From positions 124,001 through 188,000 of the forward strand of contig NZ_FOSZ01000003.1 of the NCBI RefSeq assembly GCF_900114415.1: a DNA stretch of 64,000 bases. Direction: 5' to 3'. Positions 46,429 through 54,429 of the stretch are shown in pieces (within the stretch, counting starts at the first letter, position 1; each line of letters starts with the position of its first letter). A program made the position numbers and the translations under genes. Under the pieces are notes generated by a model. That model was not told the origin of the DNA. It saw only the letters and a list, made by a program, of their open reading frames with translations, and searched no databases. Source of the DNA: Shimia haliotis (GTDB taxonomy: Bacteria > Pseudomonadota > Alphaproteobacteria > Rhodobacterales > Rhodobacteraceae).

Positions 46429-47549
46429 CGGCTCGCGGCTGTTTCATCATATACCAACAGATCATGGTCCCGCGCGCCTTCGCGGGGCCAAAACACGCCG
46501 GCATTCTCAACGGTCCAATCTGCGGAGGGCAGAACATAGCTCACCCGCAAATCTCCTGGTGTCGGTTCCGGCCAGTCCACCGTTGGTCCGGCGTCACGCA
46601 ACGGATCTTGCAGGCTCGGGTCACGTATCAAGTCTGCAATCGCGTCCCGCCGTCCTTCGCCATTGTCGGGATCAAGGTTCGCATTTCCTGCAATCACAAA
46701 GCGGGATTTGGGTGGCGCGCCAAATTCCCCGCCCAAATACACCTGCCAAAACCGGATTTCATCGGCGTTTCGCAGCCCGTTCCGATCTTCGGGCCCGTCA
46801 AACACGGGCGGTCCGGCAGCAAAGGCCATTATTGTCACGACGCCATCGGGATGGGCAATCGGGACCACCCAATGTCCAACCGACGACAACCTTTGTGAAG
46901 CTTGTGCTGCCTCGCTTGGAAACGGTGTTCCGTCCCGTTTTGGTAAATCCGCCCGTGGCAGAGCCCGCCACAAAAGGTCGGAGTGGTCCTGCACCTCCGA
47001 CAAAATGATGGGCCATTTCGATAGTATGGCCATACCGTCCGCCCCGCGAAACCGGCCATAGCCCTGCGCGTCAGCAGGCCCGCCTAACCGTCCGTCACCA
47101 TTCATGTCCAGTCCTGTTTGAACACCTGTATTCGGGGGCAGGGCAAAAACATGCGGAAAGCGCCAGCCCACCGTGCCAATCACCTCACGCAAGGCGGTGA
47201 GAGTGCGCAGCTCTGCGTCATAATCCACGCCCTGCAAAACAAGGATATCCGGCGCGACATGGGACACCACCTGCGCCGCTGCTCGTGCCTGATCATCACC
47301 ACGCAGAAGGTCACGTAACAAAACGCCCGGTCCGCGCCGGCTTAATTCCAGGTCATATGTGGCAATGCGAAGGGTTTCCGCAGGGGCCGGTCCCGCCCAA
47401 AACAGAGCAAGGATCAGGCAGGCTGTACGCCCCGCGCCGCTGCATAGGCGCGTCGCCGGTTTTCGCTGATCATCGTGGCGACCCGCACCATCGCCATACC
47501 GCGCATAATCATGCTCGCGGGAATGAAGGCCCATGCCGTAATTGTCCAA
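46395..47549 (-). CDS. Endonuclease/exonuclease/phosphatase-fold protein with altered metal site
   Basis: An EEP-fold protein. The frame gives 384 residues from ATG 47549, but a secretion signal (CLILALFWAGPAPAETLR) starts only near codon 44, and I find no ATG, GTG or TTG between codon 6 and it. The start is therefore unclear and overlaps the preceding gene by 121-136 bases. In the fold, the usual metal-binding Glu of LQE is Gly in DILVLQGVDYD, and the usual GDFN is GNAN in VIAGNANLDPDNGEG. The C-terminal Asp-His pair remains in ARDHDLLVYD. Activity may be altered or lost. It probably works in the periplasm. Confidence 0.75.
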   Translation of the reverse strand: MDNYGMGLHSREHDYARYGDGAGRHDDQRKPATRLCSGAGRTACLILALFWAGPAPAETLRIATYDLELSRRGPGVLLRDLLRGDDQARAAAQVVSHVAPDILVLQGVDYDAELRTLTALREVIGTVGWRFPHVFALPPNTGVQTGLDMNGDGRLGGPADAQGYGRFRGADGMAILSKWPIILSEVQDHSDLLWRALPRADLPKRDGTPFPSEAAQASQRLSSVGHWVVPIAHPDGVVTIMAFAAGPPVFDGPEDRNGLRNADEIRFWQVYLGGEFGAPPKSRFVIAGNANLDPDNGEGRRDAIADLIRDPSLQDPLRDAGPTVDWPEPTPGDLRVSYVLPSADWTVENAGVFWPREGARDHDLLVYDETAASRHRLVWVDIGF

Positions 47550-48289
47550 ATCAATGTCAGCGGATCATCAAGATGGATCGGATCAATCAGATCCGACATC
47601 ATCTGCACCACCGCTGGGATCAAGAATGGCATCAAAAATCCTAACGCAATGTTAAGACGTCCATCACGCTGTAGCCGCGGCAAGACATCTCCGCCTGCCG
47701 TGGGGTCGAAAAGAGGCAGATTTACCCAAACGTTGAAGGCGCCATTGCGTGCAGGCCACCCAAGAATGCGCACATAGAAATAGAACACAGCCAAGGCAGC
47801 CAGCGAAATGAGATAGGCCATTCCGGACGCGGTGCGCACCGCAAGCATCAATTCCGGCGAGGCGTTGCTGGGCAACATGATCACCATGAGCCGAACCGGA
47901 GAATAGGGGAAATCGATTGCGTCTCCAACGATATATCCCAACGTGTGCAGGAAAGCGGTGAAGGCATTTGGCGCCGCTTCTCCGCGGGCGATCACAGCCA
48001 GTGTGAAAACAGTGAGGAAGACTGCGAGAAACCGCAGTCGGTTGAAAGGGGCCGCATAGCGGAATTCAAGGATCGACGGGTAGGCCGACAGGTATTCGAT
48101 AAAGACAAGAAGTCCTGCAAACAGCGCAAACAGCAACATGATGTGGATGGCATCCGCGCTGACCGTTGGCATCAAAATCGCTGGCAGAGCAAACAGCAAT
48201 GCCACCAAAAGTGCCCGAGTCATCGCGCTGATTATTCTGCTAAACACTGCCCGTTTCCCTTCAAACTGGATGCCGCGATTTATGGTCAT
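47414..48289 (-). CDS. Polytopic membrane protein of unknown function
   Basis: A 291-residue protein with about six hydrophobic segments and no motif I recognise. Hydrophilic stretches include PYSPVRLMVIMLPSNASPE and WPARNGAFNVWVNLPLFDPTAGGDVLPRLQRDGRLN, the latter probably cytoplasmic. ATG 48289 is the first start. It is followed, with a long overlap, by the endonuclease-like gene on the same strand, so the two probably share an mRNA and may work at the membrane together. Confidence 0.7.
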   Translation of the reverse strand: MTINRGIQFEGKRAVFSRIISAMTRALLVALLFALPAILMPTVSADAIHIMLLFALFAGLLVFIEYLSAYPSILEFRYAAPFNRLRFLAVFLTVFTLAVIARGEAAPNAFTAFLHTLGYIVGDAIDFPYSPVRLMVIMLPSNASPELMLAVRTASGMAYLISLAALAVFYFYVRILGWPARNGAFNVWVNLPLFDPTAGGDVLPRLQRDGRLNIALGFLMPFLIPAVVQMMSDLIDPIHLDDPLTLIWTITAWAFIPASMIMRGMAMVRVATMISENRRRAYAAARGVQPA

Positions 48290-48647
48290 CGTTGTGACCC
48301 GCGATCTTTTTCCAACTTGATCCCGCCAACATTGCGGCGGGGTGCCTCATTCTCGCCTTAATGTGGCACCCAAGGAGGCGCTTGCTCAAGGATTTGTTTC
48401 CGGAATGGTAAATTTTTCTCTACGGATTTCCTGGACTGGTGCGGGAATGCATCAACTTCGGATCCGTAAAAGTGCAAGAAACTCAGGTGGATGCTAGATG
48501 TGGTGGGCTTGGACGCGGAGACCCACAAGGCATGTGGACTACCTGTGTTTGGATATCCGGAGGCCGCCCCAATTTTGCCATAATTGAGCAAATTTGTTAA
48601 TTTTTTCTCCCGAGGCTCAATGCTCAACGGGGATCAGCGGAACAAAA
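48290..48647. other. Intergenic region without a recognised gene
   Basis: About 360 bases between the membrane-protein gene and the leuD terminator. The GC content is visibly lower than the surroundings near 48540-48615 (runs such as AAATTTGTTAATTTTTTC). Widely spaced arms TACGGAT and ATCCGTA occur near 48420-48475. An 89-codon minus-strand frame (48358-48627) has no family resemblance and poor codon use. The promoter of the membrane-protein gene must lie here. Confidence 0.4.
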
Positions 48648-48675
48648 AAGCGCCGGCCCCTTGGGACCGGCGCTT
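48648..48675 (-). terminator. Rho-independent terminator of leuCD
   Basis: The arms at 48648-48660 and 48663-48675 (AAGCGCCGGCCCC / GGGACCGGCGCTT) form a 13-bp stem with one mismatch. On the minus strand it ends in CTTTTTTGTT, a strong U-tract, 18 bases beyond the leuD stop. Confidence 0.92.
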
Positions 48676-48692
48676 CACAATTTTGGATTGGA

Positions 48693-49298
48693 TCATACCC
48701 AGGGGCGCTCAGCGCCTGCCTTGGCTTCATAGGCGTCAATCGACGCAGCCTTTTCCATAGTCAGTCCGATGTCATCCAGACCGTTCAACAGGCAGTGCTT
48801 TTTGAAGGCATCCACCTCAAACGCGATCACGTCGCCATCGGACGAGGTGATTTCCTGCGCCTCAAGATCGACGGTCATGCGCGCGTTGGCGCCTTTTTCT
48901 GCGTCCTTCATCAGCAGATCGACCTGTTCCTGCGGCAAGACAATCGGCAGGATGCCGTTCTTGAAGCAATTGTTGAAGAAGATGTCGGCAAAGGACGTGG
49001 AGATCACGCATTTGATGCCGAAATCCGCAATCGCCCAAGGCGCGTGTTCGCGCGAAGAGCCGCATCCGAAGTTATCGCCCGCCACCAGAATGGAGGCTTC
49101 GCGGTACTGCGGTTTGTTCAACACAAAATCTGCGATCTCGGTGCCGTCGCGGTTGTAACGCATCTCGTCAAACAGGTTCTTGCCAAAGCCGGTCCGTTGA
49201 ATCGATTTCAGAAACACCTTGGGGATGATCATGTCGGTGTCGATATTCACCAGCGGCATGGGCGCGGCGATACCTTGCAGTTTTTCAAACTTTTCCAT
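48693..49298 (-). CDS. leuD: 3-isopropylmalate dehydratase small subunit
   Basis: A 201-residue swivel-domain subunit of isopropylmalate isomerase. The segments [37 protein letters not shown] and [15 protein letters not shown] are diagnostic. It pairs with LeuC to isomerise 2- to 3-isopropylmalate. It lies 12 bases after leuC and ends at a strong terminator. Confidence 0.97.
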   Translation of the reverse strand: MEKFEKLQGIAAPMPLVNIDTDMIIPKVFLKSIQRTGFGKNLFDEMRYNRDGTEIADFVLNKPQYREASILVAGDNFGCGSSREHAPWAIADFGIKCVISTSFADIFFNNCFKNGILPIVLPQEQVDLLMKDAEKGANARMTVDLEAQEITSSDGDVIAFEVDAFKKHCLLNGLDDIGLTMEKAASIDAYEAKAGAERPWV

Positions 49299-49310
49299 CT
49301 CGCTGGCTCC

Positions 49311-50717
49311 TTACATCAGCTCGCGAATATCAGTCAGCTTGCCCGTCAGGGCAGCAGCGGCGGCCATAGCTGGCGACACAAGGTGTGTGCGGCCTTTATA
49401 GCCTTGGCGGCCTTCGAAGTTGCGGTTCGAGGTTGCTGCGCAGCGCTCGCCCTCGGACAACTGGTCGGGGTTCATTGCCAGACACATCGAGCAGCCCGCC
49501 AGACGCCATTCAAAGCCCGCCTCACGGAAAATGTCCGCCAGACCTTCTTCTTCGGCCTGAGCGCGCACAAGGCCGGAGCCCGGCACGATCATGGCGCGCA
49601 TGCCTTCTTTGATTTTCTTGCCTTTGACCACTTCGGCCACGGCGCGGAAATCTTCGATCCGGCCGTTGGTGCAAGAGCCGATGAACACAGTGTCGATCTC
49701 GATGTCCGTGAGCTTCTGACCGGGCGTCAGACCCATATATTCGATCGAACGGCGGGCCGCGTCGACCTTGCCGCCTTCGAAATCTTCGGGGTGCGGCACC
49801 ACACCGGTGATGGGCAGAACGTCCTCAGGCGAGGTGCCCCAGGTCACGACCGGCTGGATGTCTTCGCCTTTGAGCGTCACGACTTTGTCAAAATGCGCGC
49901 CTTCGTCGGTGTAGAGCGTTTTCCAGTATTCCAGAGCCTGCTCATATGCGCCGGCCTTGGGTGCGTGCGGGCGGCCTTTGACGTAGTTGAACGTGGTTTC
50001 ATCCGGCGCGATCAGGCCAGCACGTGCGCCGCCTTCGATCGCCATGTTGCAGACGGTCATGCGGCCTTCCATCGACAGATCGCGGATCGCTTCGCCGCAA
50101 TATTCGATGACATAGCCGGTGCCGCCGGCGGTGCCGGTTTCGCCAATTACGGCCAGCGTGATGTCCTTGGCGGTCACACCCGGTTTCAGTTTGCCGGTGA
50201 TCTCCACCTTCATGTTCAGCGATTTCTTCTGGATCAGAGTCTGGGTCGCCAGAACGTGCTCAACCTCGGAGGTGCCGATGCCGTGCGCCAGCGCACCGAA
50301 TGCACCGTGCGTCGCGGTGTGGCTGTCGCCGCATACAACGGTCATGCCCGGCAAGGTCCAACCTTGCTCGGGGCCAACGATGTGCACGATGCCCTGACGC
50401 ACGTCAGAGACGGGATAGTAATGCACACCGAATTCGCGGGCATTTGTGTCCAGAGCGGCCACCTGAATGCGGCTCTCTTCAGTCATTTGTGCGGGATCGT
50501 CACGACCTTCGGTGGTCGGCACGTTGTGGTCCGGCACTGCGATGGTTTTTTCCGGTGCGCGCACCTTGCGGCCCGCCATGCGCAGGCCTTCAAATGCCTG
50601 CGGGCTGGTCACTTCGTGTACGAGGTGGCGGTCGATATAAAGAAGGCAGGTGCCATCGTCGGCTTCGTGCGCGACATGGGCATCCCAGATTTTGTCATAG
50701 AGCGTCTTGGGGGACAT
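49311..50717 (-). CDS. leuC: 3-isopropylmalate dehydratase large subunit
   Basis: A 468-residue aconitase-family protein. The 4Fe-4S ligands are in [15 protein letters not shown] and in [14 protein letters not shown]. Substrate and cluster segments such as [31 protein letters not shown] are present. GGAGAGG lies about six bases before ATG 50717. It forms an operon with leuD. The short candidate frame at 50791-50877 lies just upstream on the same strand. Confidence 0.97.
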   Translation of the reverse strand: MSPKTLYDKIWDAHVAHEADDGTCLLYIDRHLVHEVTSPQAFEGLRMAGRKVRAPEKTIAVPDHNVPTTEGRDDPAQMTEESRIQVAALDTNAREFGVHYYPVSDVRQGIVHIVGPEQGWTLPGMTVVCGDSHTATHGAFGALAHGIGTSEVEHVLATQTLIQKKSLNMKVEITGKLKPGVTAKDITLAVIGETGTAGGTGYVIEYCGEAIRDLSMEGRMTVCNMAIEGGARAGLIAPDETTFNYVKGRPHAPKAGAYEQALEYWKTLYTDEGAHFDKVVTLKGEDIQPVVTWGTSPEDVLPITGVVPHPEDFEGGKVDAARRSIEYMGLTPGQKLTDIEIDTVFIGSCTNGRIEDFRAVAEVVKGKKIKEGMRAMIVPGSGLVRAQAEEEGLADIFREAGFEWRLAGCSMCLAMNPDQLSEGERCAATSNRNFEGRQGYKGRTHLVSPAMAAAAALTGKLTDIRELM

Positions 50718-50790
50718 CGGTCCTCTCCATTCTGTTGGGGTAGCTAGGTGATGTGGCTGTCAAACAGGCGTGCAAACGCGCGCCGCGAAT

Positions 50791-50877
50791 TCATAGCGCG
50801 GCGATAACAGACTTGCTCTGACCATAGAAACGCCAAGGCAAAAAGGCGCGGTCGGCTATGTCGTAGATACGTTTCAT
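50791..50877 (-). CDS. Candidate 28-residue small protein upstream of leuC
   Basis: The frame from ATG 50877 reads MKRIYDIADRAFLPWRFYGQ and ends SKSVIAAL before TGA at 50793-50791. AGGTGG lies about seven bases before the ATG, with GGAGG further up. The peptide is short and amphipathic with W, F and R. It has only two leucines, so it does not look like a leucine attenuator leader. It may be a small membrane or regulatory protein, or a chance frame. No family is known to me. Confidence 0.4.
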   Translation of the reverse strand: MKRIYDIADRAFLPWRFYGQSKSVIAAL

Positions 50878-50988
50878 CACGCCCCACCTACACCCTCCAA
50901 CAGATTCCTTCAAGCGCATCCCGCTTCTGTGCAACATCAATAAAGCTCAAGTTGCCGCAATTGGTATTAACGTGCCAAAGTGAGGGGG

Positions 50989-52389
50989 ATGGAAGAGGAC
51001 GCAACACTGACCGCCGAAGGGCAAACTTCGGAATTAGACCGCATCGCTGGGGCGGAGCGCCAAGTGGCGGATGTTGTGCAGCAAGGCGACACACCGGCAA
51101 CAACGGAAATTGCATTGGGCATCTGGGACAGGGTGCTGTCCTTCATGGAAAGTCTGACCCGTCCTTGGGTCGCCTATCAGGTCGGAATTGCCCTCGCTCT
51201 CCTGCTGTTGGCTTTTGTCCTGTCGGCGGTGCTGAAGCCGCGCTTTTATGATTGGCTCAAGACACGGGAAGGCTGGTCAAAGTTGCGCTACCGGTATGGA
51301 GTAATGGTGCATCGGCGGATGCCACTTATTCTGTTTACCGTTCTGATATGGGCCGTGGTCTGGGTGCTGAAATCTGTCACCTGGCCCAGTCGGTCCTACC
51401 TGCTTGCCATGTTGGCCAGCCTTGCGCTGTCGTGGCTGGTGGTGGTGATCGTGTTGCGGGTTGTGGTCAACCCGACTCTGCGGGCCTTCCTTCGATATGG
51501 GCTTTGGATCTGGGTTACGTTGGTGATCACGGGTCTGCGCGACGATGCTGTCAGCCTCATGGACAGCATGGCGATCAATTTTGGCGAAGCGCGCATCTCC
51601 CTATGGATGATCGCACAGGCCGTTGTTTTGCTCGGGCTGACCTTTGCAATAACCCGCCTGTTGTCGCGGCAAGCGGACGCTCGATTGAAACGCAGTCAGG
51701 ACATTTCGCCCTCAATGCGCGTGCTCTTTGGCAAATTGCTTCAGGTGCTGCTCTATACAACGGCGTTTTTTGTCGGGCTTCGTATCATTGGGTTTGATCT
51801 GAAAGGACTGGCGTTCCTCACCGGCTTTATCGGCGTGGGTCTTGGCTTCGGCCTGCAAAAGGTGGTCTCCAACCTCGTGTCGGGCTTGATCATCGTGATG
51901 GACAAATCCATCAAGCCCGGCGACGTGATCTCGCTTGGGGAAACCTTCGGTTGGATCAACTCCCTTGGCGCACGCTATGTCAGTGTTGTGACACGCGACG
52001 GTAAGGAATTCCTGATCCCGAACGAAGATCTGATCACCAATCAGGTGGTGAACTGGTCCCACTCCGACAAATATGTGCGGCTCGATATCTTTTTTGGCAC
52101 CGCCTACGGCGATGATCCGCATCTGGTGCGCAAAATCGCAGTTGAGGCCGCACAGTCGGTCGGCCGTGTTCTGAATTTTCCGAAAACGCCCGTTTGCCAT
52201 ATCACCGGTTTTGGCGACAGCAGCGTCGACTATATTCTGCGGTTCTGGATCGAAGACCCCACAGGTGGGCTGACCAACATCCGCGGTAACGTCTATTTGG
52301 CGCTTTGGGATGCCTTCAAAGCGCATGGCATCTCCTTGCCGTTCCCTCAGCGCGAGGTGCGGATGTTGGATGGAGAAGATGGGGCCTGA
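50989..52389 (+). CDS. Mechanosensitive ion channel (MscS family)
   Basis: A 466-residue channel. An N-terminal hydrophilic stretch (about 1-45) is followed by about five membrane helices and the pore helix with GFIGVGLGFGLQKVVSNLVSGLIIVMDKSIKPGDVI, the most conserved MscS region. The cytoplasmic vestibule domain closes the protein. It opens under membrane tension to release solutes in hypo-osmotic shock. ATG 50989 has a GAGGGGG run immediately before it; GTG 50980 in the same frame is an alternative. The gene is divergent from leuC. Confidence 0.93.
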   Translation: MEEDATLTAEGQTSELDRIAGAERQVADVVQQGDTPATTEIALGIWDRVLSFMESLTRPWVAYQVGIALALLLLAFVLSAVLKPRFYDWLKTREGWSKLRYRYGVMVHRRMPLILFTVLIWAVVWVLKSVTWPSRSYLLAMLASLALSWLVVVIVLRVVVNPTLRAFLRYGLWIWVTLVITGLRDDAVSLMDSMAINFGEARISLWMIAQAVVLLGLTFAITRLLSRQADARLKRSQDISPSMRVLFGKLLQVLLYTTAFFVGLRIIGFDLKGLAFLTGFIGVGLGFGLQKVVSNLVSGLIIVMDKSIKPGDVISLGETFGWINSLGARYVSVVTRDGKEFLIPNEDLITNQVVNWSHSDKYVRLDIFFGTAYGDDPHLVRKIAVEAAQSVGRVLNFPKTPVCHITGFGDSSVDYILRFWIEDPTGGLTNIRGNVYLALWDAFKAHGISLPFPQREVRMLDGEDGA

Positions 52390-52404
52390 GCCTGACTTCT
52401 CGTT

Positions 52405-52455
52405 GCTTGAAATACCTCGGGGTGAATTGGCCGAAGGCCAAGAGGGGCGGGCCCC
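52405..52455 (-). repeat. Dispersed hairpin element with AGGTATTT core, copy 1
   Basis: On the minus strand it reads GCCCCTCTTGG, then the hairpin TTGGCC-TTC-GGCCAA, then TTCACCCCGAGGTATTTC. The copy at 55880-55944 has the same order (GCCCCTCTTGG, a hairpin, TTCACCCCAAGGTATTTG). It lies 16 bases after the MscS stop, in the opposite orientation to that gene. Confidence 0.7.
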
Positions 52456-52604
52456 TTCCTGTGTTGTGAACACAAAATCGCATTCTCTGTGGCGTGAACC
52501 GGCCGCTGCCTCTTGCCTTTCATTGAGAATGGAGGCAGGGGGTGCTATTCTTGACTTATGTCCGGCACCGGGGCCTTCAGGTGCGTTATAAGGAGGGCAG
52601 ACTT

Positions 52605-53006
52605 CTGTCTCTGAACACAGACGTGGCCAAGGCTGCAAACCCCCATCCTGCCACTGGGTTGGATGATACGGGTGCGACCAGCGAAGCACTGCTGACCCGC
52701 ATCCTCTCCTCTCTCGACGAAGACAAAGCCGAAGACGTGGTGCAGATTGATCTGCGCGGCAAGACGTCTATTGGCGATTACATGGTGATCTGTTCCGGAC
52801 GCTCTTCGCGTCAGGTGAACGCCATGGCCGAGAAACTGGTAGAACGCCTGAAATCCGATTTTGGCCGTGGCGCCAAGGTCGAAGGCAAGGAAACCGGTGA
52901 CTGGGTGTTGATCGACACCGGCGATGTGATCGTGCATGTCTTCCGTCCCGAGGTTCGGGAGTTTTATCAGCTTGAAAAAATGTGGATGCCTGGCGGCGAC
53001 GCATGA
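52605..53006 (+). CDS. rsfS: Ribosomal silencing factor RsfS
   Basis: A RsfS/Iojap protein of about 133 residues that binds uL14 and blocks subunit joining in starvation. The conserved core is DIVQIDLRGK-like (VVQIDLRGKTSIGDYMVICSG), SSRQVNAMAEKLVE, and DWVLIDTGDVIVHVF..EVREFYQLEKMW. The start is unusual: a strong AAGGAGG at 52590-52596 lies eight bases before an in-frame CTG at 52605, and no ATG occurs in the region. Other candidates are GTG 52581 (upstream of that ribosome site), GTG 52623 and GTG 52542. rlmH follows 47 bases later, the common rsfS-rlmH order. Confidence 0.92.
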   Translation: MSLNTDVAKAANPHPATGLDDTGATSEALLTRILSSLDEDKAEDVVQIDLRGKTSIGDYMVICSGRSSRQVNAMAEKLVERLKSDFGRGAKVEGKETGDWVLIDTGDVIVHVFRPEVREFYQLEKMWMPGGDA

Positions 53007-53053
53007 TCTGCTGATCCGGTTGACCGCCTGCAAGGGCGGTCAGGGAGAGTGAC

Positions 53054-53530
53054 ATGGCACTAAAGGTGCACATCTGCGCCGTGGGTCGGCTGCGGTCCGG
53101 TCCCGAGCGCGATCTGCTTGATGACTACCTCACCCGATTTGACCGAACCGGCCGTGCGCTGGGTCTTGGTCCTGTGTCGATGCATGAGGTGGAAGATCGA
53201 AAAAACGGCGGTATGTCGTCTGAGGCGCCGCTGTTGCAGGGTGTGATCCCGAAGGGGGCCGTCATCTGCGCGCTAGATGAACGCGGCAAACTGATGAGTT
53301 CTCCGGACTTTGCCAACATGCTGGGCGGTTGGCGTGACGACGGACGCGGAGATTTGGCGTTCGTGATCGGCGGTGCTGACGGAATCGATCCCGCGTTGCG
53401 GGCGCAGGCTGATGCGAAACTGAGTTTTGGTAAAATGGTTTGGCCACATATGCTGGCCCGCGTGATGCTGAGTGAGCAGCTTTATCGGGCTGCCAGTATT
53501 TTGGCGGGCGCCCCCTATCATCGTGTTTGA
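53054..53530 (+). CDS. rlmH: 23S rRNA pseudouridine-1915 N3-methyltransferase
   Basis: A 158-residue SPOUT methyltransferase. ICALDERGK, LAFVIGGADGID and MLARVMLSEQLYRAASILAGAPYH are the family signature. The C-terminal knot binds S-adenosylmethionine. It methylates pseudouridine 1915 in helix 69 of 23S rRNA. GGGAGAG lies five bases before ATG 53054. It is paired with rsfS, and both act on ribosomes. Confidence 0.97.
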   Translation: MALKVHICAVGRLRSGPERDLLDDYLTRFDRTGRALGLGPVSMHEVEDRKNGGMSSEAPLLQGVIPKGAVICALDERGKLMSSPDFANMLGGWRDDGRGDLAFVIGGADGIDPALRAQADAKLSFGKMVWPHMLARVMLSEQLYRAASILAGAPYHRV

Positions 53531-53590
53531 GGGGCTTTGCCCGCGCCACAGCGCGCTGCGGCTCCCCCAAGGTATTTTTGGCAATAGGAA
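53531..53590 (+). repeat. Dispersed hairpin element with AGGTATTT core, copy 2
   Basis: Directly after the rlmH stop: GGGGCTTTGCCC (a small hairpin), then the stem GCC-CAGC/GCTG-GGC at about 53545-53562, then CCCCCAAGGTATTTTTGGC and AATAGGAA. The order and tail match the copy at 55880-55944. It may also serve as the rlmH transcript end. Confidence 0.65.
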
Positions 53591-53598
53591 TGGCGCCT

Positions 53599-53627
53599 CA
53601 CCGACGAAAAACCGACGCGATACCGAT
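53599..53627 (-). repeat. Three 11-bp units (GTCGGT type), site 2
   Basis: On the plus strand CCGAC begins at 53601 and 53612 and CCGAT at 53623, an exact 11-base period. Read on the minus strand the units are ATCGGTATCGC, GTCGGTTTTTC and GTCGGTG. The array starts 18 bases after the stop of the minus-strand DUF599 gene and runs in that gene's sense direction, as at sites 1 and 3. Confidence 0.8.
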
Positions 53628-53644
53628 GTTATGCAGAACGGGAT

Positions 53645-54343
53645 TTAGCGCGGTTCCTGAAGCAGGGCTGCGCGGCTTTGGGACGCGAATTCCCGTCGGG
53701 CGAGGACAATAACCGTGATCACGGTTGCGGCCATCAAGGCGCCCGCGCCAAACAGCCATGCAAGACACGCCATGGCGAAATACACGGATCTAAGCCCGCG
53801 ATTGAAGCTGCGCGACGCAGTGACATTCACGGTCCCTGCCTTTTGAGCCCGCGCCACGGCGGACGGGTGGCCGACATCGTTGGGCACCGAGGCCACAAGG
53901 ATCGCGCAATAGCCAAAGAGTCTGTGGGACCACACAAATTTCAGGAAGGCGTTTGCCAGAAAGATAAGGATCACGGCCAGTTTGAGTTCGATCTCTACCT
54001 GTGATTCCGGCACTTGCGTCAGGTCACGCGCGATACCGGAAATCTTGGCCGCATTGCCCATCAGCGCGATCAAGCCGCCAATGGCAATCATCGAAGTTGA
54101 GGCGAAAAATGCGGTGCTTTGGCGTAGGTTGCCGACGATCTGCGCGTCAAATACGCGAGTATTGCGATCCACCAGATGCAGCATCCATTCCCGCCGGTAA
54201 AACCCCATCATCTGTGACACTGAAGGTCGGCTAAGGGGCGGATTTTCAATGATAAAACCGACAGAAAGCCAGCCAACAACCATCAGCACGAGAGCCGCGA
54301 TATCAAAGGGTGTGAACAGAGATGAAATGGTGTTCCAGAGCAT
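53645..54343 (-). CDS. DUF599 domain membrane protein
   Basis: A 232-residue inner-membrane protein with four hydrophobic segments. The DUF599 signatures are the stretch before MMGFYRREWM, and DAQIVGNLRQSTAFFASTSM, followed by FVWSHRLFGYCAILVASVPN. No function is known for the family. It is convergent with rlmH and divergent from glcD; its 3' end is followed by the 11-bp repeat and the hairpin element. Confidence 0.88.
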   Translation of the reverse strand: MLWNTISSLFTPFDIAALVLMVVGWLSVGFIIENPPLSRPSVSQMMGFYRREWMLHLVDRNTRVFDAQIVGNLRQSTAFFASTSMIAIGGLIALMGNAAKISGIARDLTQVPESQVEIELKLAVILIFLANAFLKFVWSHRLFGYCAILVASVPNDVGHPSAVARAQKAGTVNVTASRSFNRGLRSVYFAMACLAWLFGAGALMAATVITVIVLARREFASQSRAALLQEPR

Positions 54344-54386
54344 AGTTGCAAGCTAGCGGGTGAACTGTAGACTTGCCAGCGGGAAA

Positions 54387-54411
54387 AATTGGTTATATTT
54401 GTTTACCAATT
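54387..54411. promoter_or_regulatory. Operator candidate at the glcD promoter
   Basis: The 7-bp arms AATTGGT (54387-54393) and ACCAATT (54405-54411) are perfect inverted repeats with an 11-base spacer. TATATT at 54394-54399 inside the spacer could be a -10 box, with TTGCCA at 54373-54378 as a poor -35 (15-base spacer). The site ends 18 bases before the glcD start. TTGGT/ACCAA half-sites recall GntR-family operators such as those bound by GlcC or PdhR, but those have shorter spacers. No such regulator gene is in the window. Confidence 0.5.
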
Positions 54412-54429
54412 ATTGAGGAGGGGCAAGCC

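Noticed and set aside
48358..48627. An 89-codon minus-strand frame in the gap before leuD's terminator.
   Set aside because: It has no ribosome site, no family resemblance and uneven codon use, so it is treated as intergenic.
48594..50747. A 717-codon plus-strand frame opposite leuD and leuC.
   Set aside because: It spans two well-conserved genes on the other strand and has no recognisable domain.
50791..50877. The short frame before leuC as a leucine attenuation leader.
   Set aside because: It has two Leu codons only, not a run, and I see no competing terminator/antiterminator hairpins before leuC.
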